Positions 30,197 to 39,509 are shown, counted from the stretch's first letter. The stretch is DNA of 64,000 nt from Skermanella rosea (GCF_016806835.2 NZ_CP086111.1:2987001-3051000); one strand, 5' to 3'. Translations and numbers: made by a program. Notes: a model not told the origin generated them from the sequence alone.

Positions 30197-32779
30197 TCAC
30201 TGGGCGCGCGGGTCGCGCTGGAAGCGGATGACGTTCGACGGGCCGCCGGGACCGAGAAGGTCGGCCAGCACGGCGACGAGGTCCGGCGGCCGGTAGGGCT
30301 TGCATAGCCTTGCCACGCCCGCCGGGATCGCTCCGGTCGGCAGGTCGGCATAGCCGGAAGCCAGGACGATGGGCAGGTCTGGGTACCGGCTCCGCAATGT
30401 CTCGATCAGGTCCAGCCCGGTCATGCCGGGCATCGCGTAATCGGTGATGATCAGGTCGAAAGGTCCGGCGCTGTCCAGGATCTCCAGCGCGTGATCGCCG
30501 TCATGGGCCAGCGTGACAGCATGCCCCATATCCTGAAGCACCGCCTCGGCTCCCATGCCGACAAGCACGTCGTCCTCCACCAGCAGGACGCGGCACGACG
30601 GCGGAGCCGACGCCTCCTCCCGCGCATCGGACAGCAGCGGCTTGATCGGCATGACCGTTCCCGCCGCCGGCAGCCCGATCGAGATCCGGGTCCCCATGCC
30701 GATCTGGGTCAGGATGCGCAGCCAGCCGCCCGACTGAACCGCCAGTCCATGGACCATGGACAGCCCGAGGCCCGATCCCTTGCCAGGCTGCTTCGTGGTG
30801 AAGAACGGTTCGATGCATGACCTGGACGTCCTGTCGTCCATGCCGCAGCCATTGTCGGCTACCGTCAGGCAGACGAAGCCGGCGCGCGGCTGGCTGGAAT
30901 CGTCGCGGTCGGCCGCCTGGTGACGCAGCGAAATGGTCAGGACACCGCCCTCGGGCATCGCGTCCTTCGCGTTCAGCACGAGGTTGAGCAACGCCAGTTC
31001 GAGCTGGTTGGCATCGACCCGGACGTTCGGCAGGCCGTCGGGCAGGTCGAACACCGTGCGGATGCCGACCCCGACCGACCGCTCCACCAGGTCCTTCATG
31101 CCTCCCACGAGGTCGCGCAGATCGACCACCTCGGGCCGCAGGTCCTGTCGGCGGGCGAAAGCCAGCAGCCGCTGGGTCAGGGTGGTGCCGCGCTCCGCCG
31201 CCTGGATCGCGCTGTCGGCGAACTGCCGCAGGCGCTCATCGTCTGGCAACCGTTTCCGGAGAAGATCCAGGTTGCTCAGGATGACCATCAGCAGATTGTT
31301 GAAGTCGTGGGCGACTCCACCGGTCAGTTGGCCCAGCAGTTCGAGCTTCTGGGCTTCATGGAGCTTCGCCTGCGCCGCCTTCAGGTCGGAGATGTCGCGC
31401 CCCTCCGCCACCAGCAGGACGGTCCTGCCCTGTTCGTCGGTGACGCCTTTCAGCGAGAAGTCGATCAGGACCCGACGATCGGCCACTCCGGTGATCTCGG
31501 CCTCGTAGCGCACGAACTCGCCGCCGGCCGCCCGGGTGATCGCTTGTCGCAGCTTGTCCGCCGCATCACCGTCCGGTCGCCACCACGGCGTTTCCCAGAA
31601 CGGCATGCCGATCACGTCGGTCTGGCTCAGCCCGCCGAAATCCAGCGCCGCCCGGTTTATTTCCAGGACCGTCCCGTCTGGCCGGAGCAGGGTTATGTAC
31701 TGGAACATGGAGTTGAAGATGCCGCGGAAGCGCCGTTCCTCCTCCCGCATCCTGTCGTTGGCCGCGCCGAGTTCGCGGGTCCGCTCCTCGACCTGCCCTT
31801 CCAGTAGGCGTCCCGACAGGGCAAGGGCATCGTTTGACACCGTGAGTTCCTCGCGCAGGATGGCCTCGCGCCGGCTCATGCGCAGCGATACCGCCGTCAG
31901 CGCGGCGATCCCGCACAGGAGGAGCGCGATCTGCCAGACGCTCTGGTGGAGGGTCTCGCGGAACGGAATCATCGCGCTGGAGACCGGCACGCTGGCGCTG
32001 ACGATCACCGGCCAGGAGGCATGGCGCCGGAAGGAGAAGATCCGCTCTCCCCCGCCGAACGGGGACTGCGCGCGGAAGGTACCGGATTGCCCGGCGAGAA
32101 GAGACCAGAAGGCCGAATGGTCCCTGTAATTGCGGCCGATCTCCTGGGGCGCCATGCCCGTTCGGGCGATGACGCCGCCATCGAGGTTCCAGACCATCAA
32201 CTGGACGCCCGCCCCCAGATCGCTGGTCAGCGGAACCTGCTCGAAGAAGGTCGGCCGCAGCGAGATCTGGGCGATCCCGTCTAGGGACCCTTCGCTGTCG
32301 CGGATCGCCCGGGAGTAGGTGAACAGGATTTCCCCGGAGAATCGGCCGATCAGAGCCTCTCCGATATGGCGGTCCGCCCCGGCCAGGTGCTCCTTGAGCC
32401 AGGCGCGGTCGGTGAAATCACCCGAAGGCGCCGGAAACTGCGTCGTCAGCAACGCGGGTGTCCCGTTGCGGTCGACCACGAAGATCTGCAACCCGATGAT
32501 CCGGCGCGCCAGGTCGGCCAAGTAACGGTGAGGCTCCAGCCGGTTGCGGATCTGCTCGACGCCGCCCTTCTGCCGGACGTAACGGACGACCTCCAGAGCG
32601 ATCAGGTCGCTGGTCTCGAAAACCCGGTCGATGTATTCCTCGGTCATGCGAGCAAGATCGCGGCTCGCAGACTCGGCTCTTGCAAGTTCGCGGTCGTACT
32701 CCGACCACAGCCAGACCGCCCGCATACCCACAAGGCTCAGCGCGAAAAACGCCGCCATCGTCAGGATCAGCAGGTCCAT
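30197..32779 (-). CDS. Hybrid sensor histidine kinase with dCache-like sensor, PAS and receiver
   Basis: An 860-residue membrane kinase. In order: a TM helix (LILTMAAFFALSLVGMRAV), a large extracytoplasmic dCache-like domain to about residue 280, a second TM helix (IALLLCGIAALTAV), a coiled coil, and a PAS domain near 350-460. Then HisKA has the phospho-His in GGVAHDFNNLL, HATPase_c has GKGSGLGLSMVHG, and a C-terminal receiver has the phospho-Asp in IITDYAMPGMTG. The HDFNNLL H-box is the HWE/HisKA_4-like type common in alphaproteobacteria. A TTG at 32794 with GGAG upstream is an alternative start. No cognate output regulator is adjacent. Confidence 0.88.
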   Translation of the reverse strand: MDLLILTMAAFFALSLVGMRAVWLWSEYDRELARAESASRDLARMTEEYIDRVFETSDLIALEVVRYVRQKGGVEQIRNRLEPHRYLADLARRIIGLQIFVVDRNGTPALLTTQFPAPSGDFTDRAWLKEHLAGADRHIGEALIGRFSGEILFTYSRAIRDSEGSLDGIAQISLRPTFFEQVPLTSDLGAGVQLMVWNLDGGVIARTGMAPQEIGRNYRDHSAFWSLLAGQSGTFRAQSPFGGGERIFSFRRHASWPVIVSASVPVSSAMIPFRETLHQSVWQIALLLCGIAALTAVSLRMSRREAILREELTVSNDALALSGRLLEGQVEERTRELGAANDRMREEERRFRGIFNSMFQYITLLRPDGTVLEINRAALDFGGLSQTDVIGMPFWETPWWRPDGDAADKLRQAITRAAGGEFVRYEAEITGVADRRVLIDFSLKGVTDEQGRTVLLVAEGRDISDLKAAQAKLHEAQKLELLGQLTGGVAHDFNNLLMVILSNLDLLRKRLPDDERLRQFADSAIQAAERGTTLTQRLLAFARRQDLRPEVVDLRDLVGGMKDLVERSVGVGIRTVFDLPDGLPNVRVDANQLELALLNLVLNAKDAMPEGGVLTISLRHQAADRDDSSQPRAGFVCLTVADNGCGMDDRTSRSCIEPFFTTKQPGKGSGLGLSMVHGLAVQSGGWLRILTQIGMGTRISIGLPAAGTVMPIKPLLSDAREEASAPPSCRVLLVEDDVLVGMGAEAVLQDMGHAVTLAHDGDHALEILDSAGPFDLIITDYAMPGMTGLDLIETLRSRYPDLPIVLASGYADLPTGAIPAGVARLCKPYRPPDLVAVLADLLGPGGPSNVIRFQRDPRAQ

Positions 32780-33038
32780 GCGTCGCCGACTCAAAATTCA
32801 GCCACTCCGTTACGGACGAGGTGCTACCTTAGTGATAATACCATCGCATCTCTTCCGAAGGAACGGAGCATAATCATTCGAAGATGTCATGGGCGGTTTT
32901 TACCGAGAACCCGGCTCATGGCTGCCCGTTCACGCCGTGCGGACCGTCATCGATCCCGATCGCCGTTCGGCCGTCGCCCGCAAGGCCGCCGCCGACGATG
33001 CGCCATTCCCGGCACGGGGCTGAACAGGGTGCGGGAGT

Positions 33039-33776
33039 TCAAGGGACCGGGGGTTCCGGTCCTATCCGAACCGGCGGTCGATCCCCCGCCGGGTTTCCGA
33101 TCGAATCCGCTGCGGTCTTCAACATCCAGGTGAACCACAGGACGATCCCGGTGAACTTGCAGCCGTCCTCCACAATGTACAGAACGAGTTCGGACTCCAT
33201 CAGTCCCAGCCCGTTCAGGAGCGCCGGGTTGTCGAATACGACGCTGCCGGCGAGGAAAGCGACTGCGGAAGCAAGCAGCATCGGGTTGTTGCGGACCAGG
33301 AACCTGAAGAATGTCATGCCGAACGCCGCCGCCAGCGCCAAGTACCCCACCTTTATGTAGCGCTCCCGAATGCCCAGTCCTTTCGGCAAAACCTGCTCAT
33401 GGAGCATGAAGGCGTCGTCAACCAGCAGAAGCAGCGTGAGAAGACCGGCGATCCTGAAGAAGCGGCGGGCCGGCGCATCCTCGGCGCCCCGGAGCACTGC
33501 GGCCGCCAATACGGCGACCCCGGCTGCGGCGGCCCAGGAGAACAGCCCGAGGGTGGAGATCAGTCCGAGGAACGGGTCGTAACCGACGATGTCGGCCGGA
33601 TCGTTGAGAAGTTCCCCGTAAGTATACCTACTCTGGAGGAATGCCAATGTGACGACGATCGCCGGAACCGAAATACCTGCCGCCAGCCACCGGTGCGACG
33701 TGTCCCCGCTTGCAGTAGTGTCCGGCGAATTTCTTGAGCTGTTCTCCGTGATCGACGCCACCGCCACACCCTTCAT
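33039..33776 (-). CDS. Polytopic inner-membrane protein of unknown function
   Basis: A 245-residue protein with about six hydrophobic helices, near residues 30-48, 69-95, 105-124, 139-160, 165-182 and 199-219. The acidic motif LLLVDDAFMLHEQ lies at the third helix, and VEDGCKFTGIVLW at the last. Asp/His/Glu inside membrane helices could bind metal, somewhat like ceramidase-type membrane hydrolases, but I cannot assign it. There is no clear ribosome binding site at 33776; a GTG at 33761 has an AAGGG upstream and may be the real start. Confidence 0.65.
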   Translation of the reverse strand: MKGVAVASITENSSRNSPDTTASGDTSHRWLAAGISVPAIVVTLAFLQSRYTYGELLNDPADIVGYDPFLGLISTLGLFSWAAAAGVAVLAAAVLRGAEDAPARRFFRIAGLLTLLLLVDDAFMLHEQVLPKGLGIRERYIKVGYLALAAAFGMTFFRFLVRNNPMLLASAVAFLAGSVVFDNPALLNGLGLMESELVLYIVEDGCKFTGIVLWFTWMLKTAADSIGNPAGDRPPVRIGPEPPVP

Positions 33777-33782
33777 GATTCG

Positions 33783-33794
33783 TTTGTTAACAAA
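33783..33794. promoter_or_regulatory. Palindrome TTTGTTAACAAA
   Basis: A perfect 12-base palindrome lies just upstream of the polytopic membrane gene start, in an AT-rich patch between that gene and the upstream SDR. It could be an operator, but no regulator is linked. Confidence 0.35.
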
Positions 33795-33847
33795 TCATGA
33801 CGGTTATGTGACGCTATTGTCAAACTTGTTGGAAAGACGCGTATTCG

Positions 33848-34600
33848 TTAATACAAATGCTGCCCGCCGGTAACGAATATCTCCGTTCCGGTCACGTAGC
33901 TGGAGGCGGGCGAGCTGAGATAGAAGACCGCCGATGCGACGTCCGCCGGCTGTCCGAGCCGATGAAGCGGAATGCGGGGGATCAGGATATCGGTTTCCGG
34001 CGACAGCATCGCGGTCTCGATCTCTCCTGGCGCGACCGCATTGACCCGCACGCCAAGGTCGGCGAACTCCACGGCCATCTCACGGGTCAAGCCGGACAGT
34101 GCCGCCTTCGACGTGCTGTAGGCCGAGCCCGCGAAGGGATGGACCGCATGGCCGGCGATCGAAGTGATGTTGACGATGGCGCCCTTGCCTTTGGCGAGCG
34201 AGGCGGCGAAGCCGCGGGCCAGGACCAGCGGGGCGAAGAAGTTCAGTTCGAAGACGGACCGCCAGGCGTTCAGGTCGCCGTTCAGGCAGCCGAGACGTTC
34301 CTTGATCGGCGTCTTGGGCGATACCCCGGCATTGTTGACCAGCGCATGAAGCGGTCCACCGCCCAGCACCCGGTTCGCTTCCTTCACGAACTCGGCGCGG
34401 CTGTCCGGGTCTCCCAGGTCGGCGGCGATATGGTGGGTCCAGTTGGGATCAGCCTTGCAGTCCTCCGGGATCGTCTCCCTCGAGCAGGTGATCACGCGCC
34501 ACCCCTCATCGCTGAATCGCTGCACGGTGGCGTGGCCGATCCCCCGGCTGGCGCCGGTCAGGATGACGGTCGGTTTCTCGGATGCGGGCGTCTCTGGCAT
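33848..34600 (-). CDS. SDR-family oxidoreductase
   Basis: A 250-residue classical short-chain dehydrogenase. TGASRGIG at residues 15-22 binds NAD(P), NNAG lies near 91, the catalytic Ser is in NITSIAGHAVHPF, and Tyr-x3-Lys is in SAYSTSKAAL. The terminal TGGQHLY is shared with 3-oxoacyl-ACP-reductase-like SDRs. The substrate is unknown. The gene is followed on the same strand by the membrane protein after a 71-base gap. Confidence 0.9.
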   Translation of the reverse strand: MPETPASEKPTVILTGASRGIGHATVQRFSDEGWRVITCSRETIPEDCKADPNWTHHIAADLGDPDSRAEFVKEANRVLGGGPLHALVNNAGVSPKTPIKERLGCLNGDLNAWRSVFELNFFAPLVLARGFAASLAKGKGAIVNITSIAGHAVHPFAGSAYSTSKAALSGLTREMAVEFADLGVRVNAVAPGEIETAMLSPETDILIPRIPLHRLGQPADVASAVFYLSSPASSYVTGTEIFVTGGQHLY

Positions 34601-34671
34601 GGCCCCACATTACCGCATCAACCCGATCGCTGCAAAGCCGGCCAAGCGATCCCCCGTCCCCGGCCCGCCCC

Positions 34672-35499
34672 CTATCCCAGCAGCTGGAACGCCGGCCCGC
34701 CACGCCCCAGCAGTTCGGCGCGATAAGCTTCGACGACGGCCTCGTCTCCCCGGTCGGCGCGCGGCAGGTCGATGGGCAGGTCGGCAAGCACCCGCGTGGG
34801 AGGAGCCGAGAGCAGCACGAGCCGGTCCGCCAGCTGGATCGCCTCCCGGAGATTGTGGGTGACGAACAGGACCGTCGTCGGCCGGGCGTTCCACACGTCA
34901 AGCAGCAACAGCCGCAGCCGCTGTGCCGTCAGTTCATCCAGCGACACGAAGGGTTCGTCCATCAGCAGCAGATCCGGCTGGACGACGAAGGCGCGGGCGA
35001 GCGCCGCCCGTCTGGCCATGCCGACGGACAGCCGGCCGGGATACTGGTCCCGGACGCGGGTCAGGTCCATGGCGTCGAGCAAGGCCGCGATCCTGGCTTC
35101 GGCTCCCGGATCGCGGTCGGGGGCGGGGTCCAGCACCAGCGCGAGATTCTGATGGACTGTGCGCCACGGCAGCAGGCGGGGGTTCTGGAAGACATATCCG
35201 AGGACCGGGCGGTCCCGGCCGGCCGCCGTGGGCAACCGCACCCGGCCGCTGAAATCGCGGTCGAGGCCGGCGACGATGTTCAGCGTCGTCGTCTTGCCGC
35301 AGCCGGACGGACCGACCATCGCGACGAACTCGCCGCGGCGCGCCGCCAGCCGGAACCCGCGCACCGCCTCGTGGGCGGGGGCGTCGCCGACCGCCGGAAA
35401 CCTCTTGCTGTCGATTTCGACCAACAGGTCAGGCACTGCATCCGGTGCCGAGCCGGACAGAGCATCAAGGTCGGGAGTCCGGGCGAAGGTGATCGACAT
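34672..35499 (-). CDS. ABC transporter ATP-binding protein, SsuB/TauB type
   Basis: A 275-residue ATPase of the nitrate/sulfonate/taurine importer group. Walker A is GPSGCGKTT, the Q-loop is FQNPRLLPW, the signature is LSVGMARR in place of LSGGQ, Walker B is LLLMDEPF, the D-loop is SLDE, and the H-loop is FVTHN. The first 45 residues form a less conserved extension. No permease or binding-protein gene is adjacent, so it is an orphan in this window. The ATG at 35499 is chosen over a TTG one codon earlier. Confidence 0.88.
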   Translation of the reverse strand: MSITFARTPDLDALSGSAPDAVPDLLVEIDSKRFPAVGDAPAHEAVRGFRLAARRGEFVAMVGPSGCGKTTTLNIVAGLDRDFSGRVRLPTAAGRDRPVLGYVFQNPRLLPWRTVHQNLALVLDPAPDRDPGAEARIAALLDAMDLTRVRDQYPGRLSVGMARRAALARAFVVQPDLLLMDEPFVSLDELTAQRLRLLLLDVWNARPTTVLFVTHNLREAIQLADRLVLLSAPPTRVLADLPIDLPRADRGDEAVVEAYRAELLGRGGPAFQLLG

Positions 35500-35610
35500 C
35501 AAACCGTACCAGACGAAACCAAGCTCGAACCTTAGTCTTCTATCACCCTATCGCCTATAGCACTATCGTGGCACTGGCGCGACCGTCCCGCCCTGTGATT
35601 GCCTGCATCG

Positions 35611-36210
35611 ATGAAGCGGACATGCCGGACCGGGCGCGCCTTCGCGTCGACGATCGCGCTGCTGAGTTGTCTTCTGGCGGCACCAGCCCCGGGAATGGCT
35701 GCCGACACGCGGCCCGGGTCGGAAGTACCGCTGCCGGACGGCTATCGCCTCGATCGTTACCGGGCTCCCGTTCCGTCCCATGTGCCCGGAGCCGCGACCG
35801 TCTCCCTGGAGGAGGCCGAGGCGCTTCACAAGGCCGGGAACGTGCTGTTCATCGATGTCATGAAGGTTCCCAGAGCGGCTTCACCCGGCATTTCGGGCAA
35901 ATGGCTGGTGGCGAAGCCCCACGTCGCGATCGCCGGCAGCACCTGGCTCCCCGAGGTCGGAGAGGGCCGGCCGGATCCCGTCGTCGAAGACTATTTCCGT
36001 CGCAATCTCGAACGGCTGGCCGCGGGCGACAAGGCTGCCGGCCTGCTGTTCTATTGCGTGACCGATTGCTGGATGTCGTGGAACGCGGCGAAGCGCGCGC
36101 TATCCTGGGGATACACGCGGGTATACTGGTTCCGCGACGGCATCGACGTGTGGCAACAGTTCGAACTGCCGACCGAATTCGTCGACCCTGTGCCCCTGGA
36201 CGCAGGTTGA
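35611..36210 (+). CDS. Exported rhodanese-like CxxxCW-motif protein
   Basis: A 199-residue protein with a signal peptide (MKRTCRTGRAFASTIALLSCLLAA, cleavage after about AMA-type residues) and a rhodanese-like fold. The family mark is LFYCVTDCWMSWNAAKRAL, which resembles the CXXCW proteins tied to PQQ-dependent alcohol oxidation. Here the spacing is Cys-x3-Cys-Trp. The ATG at 35611 is preferred over a TTG four codons upstream. A PQQ-dehydrogenase is not seen in the window, so the pathway link is only by family. Confidence 0.75.
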   Translation: MKRTCRTGRAFASTIALLSCLLAAPAPGMAADTRPGSEVPLPDGYRLDRYRAPVPSHVPGAATVSLEEAEALHKAGNVLFIDVMKVPRAASPGISGKWLVAKPHVAIAGSTWLPEVGEGRPDPVVEDYFRRNLERLAAGDKAAGLLFYCVTDCWMSWNAAKRALSWGYTRVYWFRDGIDVWQQFELPTEFVDPVPLDAG

Positions 36211-36277
36211 CCATGGTCAGCGGATCAGCCGGACCTAAATGTCGGACTCTGCGTACGCGAAGCCTGGCCCGAAAGGA

Positions 36278-37468
36278 ATGACGCCCGTGCGAAAACTGAT
36301 GGCTGTCGCCGTCCTTCTTTCCGGATGCATGGCGTGGTCGGACGGACCGGCGGAAGCCGCCGGAAACCCCTCCGCCTGCATTCCCCAAGGGGCCTGGATC
36401 GAACCGGCGGACAAGGCGGCCGGCGACGCGATCGCCGTGCCCGAGCTGTTCCGCAGGGCATCCGGAATGCCCGTGGTGCTGCTGGGCGAGCGGCACGACA
36501 GCGCGGAGCATCATCGCTGGCAATTGCACACGCTGGCCGGTTTGCACGCCCACCGGCCGGAGCTGGTGATCGGGATGGAGATGTTCCCGCGCAGGGTCCA
36601 GCCGGCACTGGACCGATGGATCGCCGGCCGGACGACGGAGGAGGAATTCCTGGCCGAGAGCGACTGGCGAACCGTGTGGGGTTATGACAGCGCGCTGTAC
36701 ATGCCCATCCTCCAGTTCGCCCGGATGCACCGGATCCCGGTTATCGCGCTGAACGTCGACCGCGCGCTGACGGCGCGCGTGGGACGGGAAGGCTGGAACA
36801 GCATCCCGCCGTCCGGCCGCGAGGGGGTCGGCGATCCCGCCCCGGCACCCTCGGCCTATACCGACAACTTGGCGGAAATCTACTCGGCCCATGGACGCGA
36901 ACCCGGGACAGGCGACGTGAGGGAGGATCCCTCCTTCCGCCGATTCCAGGAGGCCCAGCTCCTTTGGGACCGCGCCATGGCGGAGGCGATCGCCGACGCC
37001 CACCGCCGCACGGGTGCGACGGTGGTCGGCATCGTCGGCGCGGGCCATATGGAGGGTCGCCACGGTATCCCGCACCAACTCTCCGACCTCGGCATCGGGA
37101 ACAGCATGGTCCTGTTGCCCTGGAGCGCGGGCATTCCCTGCTCGGAACTCGAGGCCGGCCTTGCCGACGCGGTGTTCGGCGTCTCCGACGATCCGGAGGA
37201 ACAGGGATCCTGGCGCCCGCGGCTGGGGGTGAGCCTCTCTCCCCAGGAGGAAGGCTTGCGCATCGAGTCGGTGGTCGGCAACAGCGTGGCCGAGACCGCA
37301 GGGCTCAGGGCTGGGGACATCATCCTCGCCGCCGCCGGCACGAAGACCAGCGAAGTCGGCAAGTTCATCGACATCGTCAACCGTCAGGCACCGGGAACAT
37401 GGCTGCCGCTCAGCGTGCGCCGGGACGGGTCCACTAGGGAGATCGTCGCCAAGTTCCCGGTTTCCTGA
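36278..37468 (+). CDS. ChaN-family lipoprotein with C-terminal PDZ domain
   Basis: A 396-residue predicted lipoprotein. The lipobox is LLSGC near residue 17. A ChaN-like domain follows with VVLLGERHDSAEHHRWQ and VIGMEMFPRRVQPALD; ChaN-family proteins bind haem and are iron-linked. The last 90 residues form a PDZ domain (GVSLSPQEEGLRIESV, GLRAGDIILAA). A GTG at 36287 has a better spaced AAAGGA ribosome binding site and may be the real start. The PDZ tail suggests interaction with another envelope protein. The iron-related role is family knowledge. Confidence 0.82.
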   Translation: MTPVRKLMAVAVLLSGCMAWSDGPAEAAGNPSACIPQGAWIEPADKAAGDAIAVPELFRRASGMPVVLLGERHDSAEHHRWQLHTLAGLHAHRPELVIGMEMFPRRVQPALDRWIAGRTTEEEFLAESDWRTVWGYDSALYMPILQFARMHRIPVIALNVDRALTARVGREGWNSIPPSGREGVGDPAPAPSAYTDNLAEIYSAHGREPGTGDVREDPSFRRFQEAQLLWDRAMAEAIADAHRRTGATVVGIVGAGHMEGRHGIPHQLSDLGIGNSMVLLPWSAGIPCSELEAGLADAVFGVSDDPEEQGSWRPRLGVSLSPQEEGLRIESVVGNSVAETAGLRAGDIILAAAGTKTSEVGKFIDIVNRQAPGTWLPLSVRRDGSTREIVAKFPVS

Positions 37469-37492
37469 GATCCAGGCGCGAATCGCCCCGGA

Positions 37493-37747
37493 TCACGCCT
37501 CAACGGCCGACTTGGCGGCGTTGGCTTCGCGCAGCTCCTCCCGCGAACTCCAGACAACCTCGGCGTTGGAGCCCGGCAGTTTCACCAGGACTGCGGCCGG
37601 CTTCTTGCGGCCGGACACCGCCTTCGCCGCGTCGATCGCATCGGCCACGGCATCCCGCTGGCTCAGGTAAGGACCGTGGGATTCCGTCCCATTGTCCACG
37701 TACCATTTGCCGACTCTGGTCGTTACGAAGAATTCATTGGTAATCAT
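37493..37747 (-). CDS. Small DUF2188-like hypothetical protein
   Basis: An 84-residue protein starting MITNEFFVTTRVGKWYVDNG. The beta-rich N-terminus and RDAVADAIDAAKAVSG helix resemble DUF2188-type small proteins of unknown role. GAGAGAG precedes the ATG at 37747, and a longer upstream frame is less plausible. It is convergent with the ChaN-like gene, with a 24-base gap. Confidence 0.6.
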   Translation of the reverse strand: MITNEFFVTTRVGKWYVDNGTESHGPYLSQRDAVADAIDAAKAVSGRKKPAAVLVKLPGSNAEVVWSSREELREANAAKSAVEA

Positions 37748-38057
37748 TGTTGCTCTCTCATATCCGACGACATGTCGCTCCGACAGCGCGGCTCCGGACA
37801 TACCAATGTCAAACCATCGCCCACGATTGTTCAAGCAAGGTATTTGAGTAGAATCCGCACTGCGACTTACAAGTGGATCAGCATCCAGGATGCAGCAGAC
37901 ATGGGAAATACAGTTCCGTCTGTTCGGTTTCGTACAATGGGTGGGCTCGTGGAAGAGTATAGAGTTTTCCGCAGTTTTTTTTCCAGGATGCGTCCGTTAC
38001 CGTACAGACTTGGCCGGCTAACTGTCCCCCTATTGCCTTTGCACAAGGAGAGGACTG
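37748..38057. other. Divergent promoter region
   Basis: About 310 bases between two divergent small genes. It is less GC-rich than its flanks and has a run of eight T near 37974-37983. I see no gene, strong hairpin or known regulatory motif. Promoters of both genes must lie here. Confidence 0.45.
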
Positions 38058-38264
38058 ATGACAGATACGGATCGCGGAGCCTTGAGTCCGCGTCTGGCGG
38101 CATTGATGGAGCGGGCCAAGGCCGCCTTCGAACGGTCGCGGCGTGTCGTCGAAGAGGCACGGCAGGTCAGGGCGATGGCGGAGGCCAGGCGCTCCAGCGG
38201 GTCCGCACATGGCATGCCTGCCGAGATCGGAACGGATCCACTGGAAAACCGACCCGGCACCTGA
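38058..38264 (+). CDS. Small hypothetical helical protein
   Basis: A 68-residue protein with a strongly basic coiled-coil-like helix from about residue 10 to 45 (LAALMERAKAAFERSRRVVE). AAGGAGAGGACTG before the ATG is an excellent ribosome binding site. The family is unknown. The helix could bind nucleic acid or membranes, but that is a guess. Confidence 0.6.
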   Translation: MTDTDRGALSPRLAALMERAKAAFERSRRVVEEARQVRAMAEARRSSGSAHGMPAEIGTDPLENRPGT

Positions 38265-38453
38265 TCCTCCGCCAGTACCTTTCTCCCGATCCGACGCCCC
38301 ATCCGGCGGCCCGACATGCGCCGGCGGGTGACCGGCCACGGCGTACGTTGAACAACCGACGACATCGAACTAATGTCCCGTCCTCGATGTGACGTCGTGC
38401 CCAGGGCCATGCCCCATGGCGATGTACCGGGTCGTGTATTGGGAGAAGGAAGC

Positions 38454-39386
38454 ATGTCCACCGAAAAAGGCTATCCGCGCGACATGATCGGCTACGGCGC
38501 CCAGGTGCCGGATGCACAGTGGCCCAACCGCGCCCGCATCGCCGTCCAGTTCGTCATGAACTACGAGGAAGGCGGCGAGAACAACATTCTGCATGGCGAT
38601 GCCGCGTCGGAAGCGTTCCTGTCGGAAATCGTGGGCGCCCAGGCTCTCCAGGGCGTCCGGCACATCAACATGGAGTCGATCTACGAGTATGGCAGCCGTG
38701 CCGGCTTCTGGCGGCTGATGCGGATCTTCGGCGAGCGGCGCCTGCCCTTGACGGTGTTCGGCGTCGCCATGGCGATGGCACGCAACCCCGAAGCGGTCGC
38801 CGCCATGATGGAGGCGGGGCACGAGATCGCGACCCACGGCTGGCGCTGGATCGATTACCAGTACATCAGCGAGGACGTCGAACGCGACCATATGAGGCGC
38901 GCGATCGAGATCCACGCCGAGCTGACCGGAAGCCGGCCGCTGGGCTGGTATCTCGGCCGCTGCAGCCCCAACACGAGGCGGCTGGTGGCCGAGGAAGGCG
39001 GCTTCGTCTACGATGCCGACAGCTATGCCGACGACCTGCCCTATTGGGACGACAGCCACGGCAAGCCGCAGCTGATCGTTCCCTATACGCTGGACGCCAA
39101 CGACATGCGATTCGCCACGTCGCAGGGCTTCAATTCCGGCGACCAGTTCTTCAGCTATCTCAAGGACAGCTTCGACGTCCTTTATGCCGAGGGCGCCAAG
39201 ACGCCGAAGATGATGTCCATCGGGCTGCATTGCCGCCTCGTCGGACGTCCCGGCCGCGCCGCCGCCCTGGCCCGTTTCCTGGACTACGTCCAGAGCCACG
39301 ACCGTGTCTGGATCTGCCGCCGGATCGACATCGCGAACCACTGGCGCGAGCAGCACCCGTACCGCGCCCTGCCGCGCAACGGCTGA
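38454..39386 (+). CDS. puuE: Allantoinase, PuuE type (polysaccharide deacetylase fold)
   Basis: A 310-residue NodB-like protein. It resembles cofactor-independent PuuE allantoinase, which opens allantoin to allantoate in purine catabolism. Typical elements are YPRDMIGYG, QFVMNYEEGGENNILHGD, GHEIATHGWRW, GRCSPNTRRLV and IGLHCRLVGRPGR. GGGAGAAGGAAGC precedes the ATG at 38454. No other ureide or urate genes are adjacent, so a different amide deacylase function is possible. Confidence 0.85.
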   Translation: MSTEKGYPRDMIGYGAQVPDAQWPNRARIAVQFVMNYEEGGENNILHGDAASEAFLSEIVGAQALQGVRHINMESIYEYGSRAGFWRLMRIFGERRLPLTVFGVAMAMARNPEAVAAMMEAGHEIATHGWRWIDYQYISEDVERDHMRRAIEIHAELTGSRPLGWYLGRCSPNTRRLVAEEGGFVYDADSYADDLPYWDDSHGKPQLIVPYTLDANDMRFATSQGFNSGDQFFSYLKDSFDVLYAEGAKTPKMMSIGLHCRLVGRPGRAAALARFLDYVQSHDRVWICRRIDIANHWREQHPYRALPRNG

Positions 39387-39415
39387 GCGCCGCCGACATA
39401 AGGAGACAAGCCACG

Positions 39416-39502
39416 ATGTTGAGATTCCTGGGCGGCGCGATCGGCATCATCTTCCTGATCGGACTCCTGGTCCTGATCGGGCTGCTGGCGCTGATCTTCT
39501 GA
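39416..39502 (+). CDS. 28-residue single-pass membrane peptide
   Basis: MLRFLGGAIGIIFLIGLL starts this 28-residue peptide, which ends LLALIF and is almost entirely one hydrophobic helix. TAAGGAGACAAG lies nine bases before the ATG, an excellent ribosome binding site, and a 10-bp terminator-like hairpin follows after eight bases. It is 29 bases downstream of puuE and probably cotranscribed. Role unknown; many such peptides modulate membrane partners. Confidence 0.6.
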   Translation: MLRFLGGAIGIIFLIGLLVLIGLLALIF

Positions 39503-39509
39503 CGATCCT

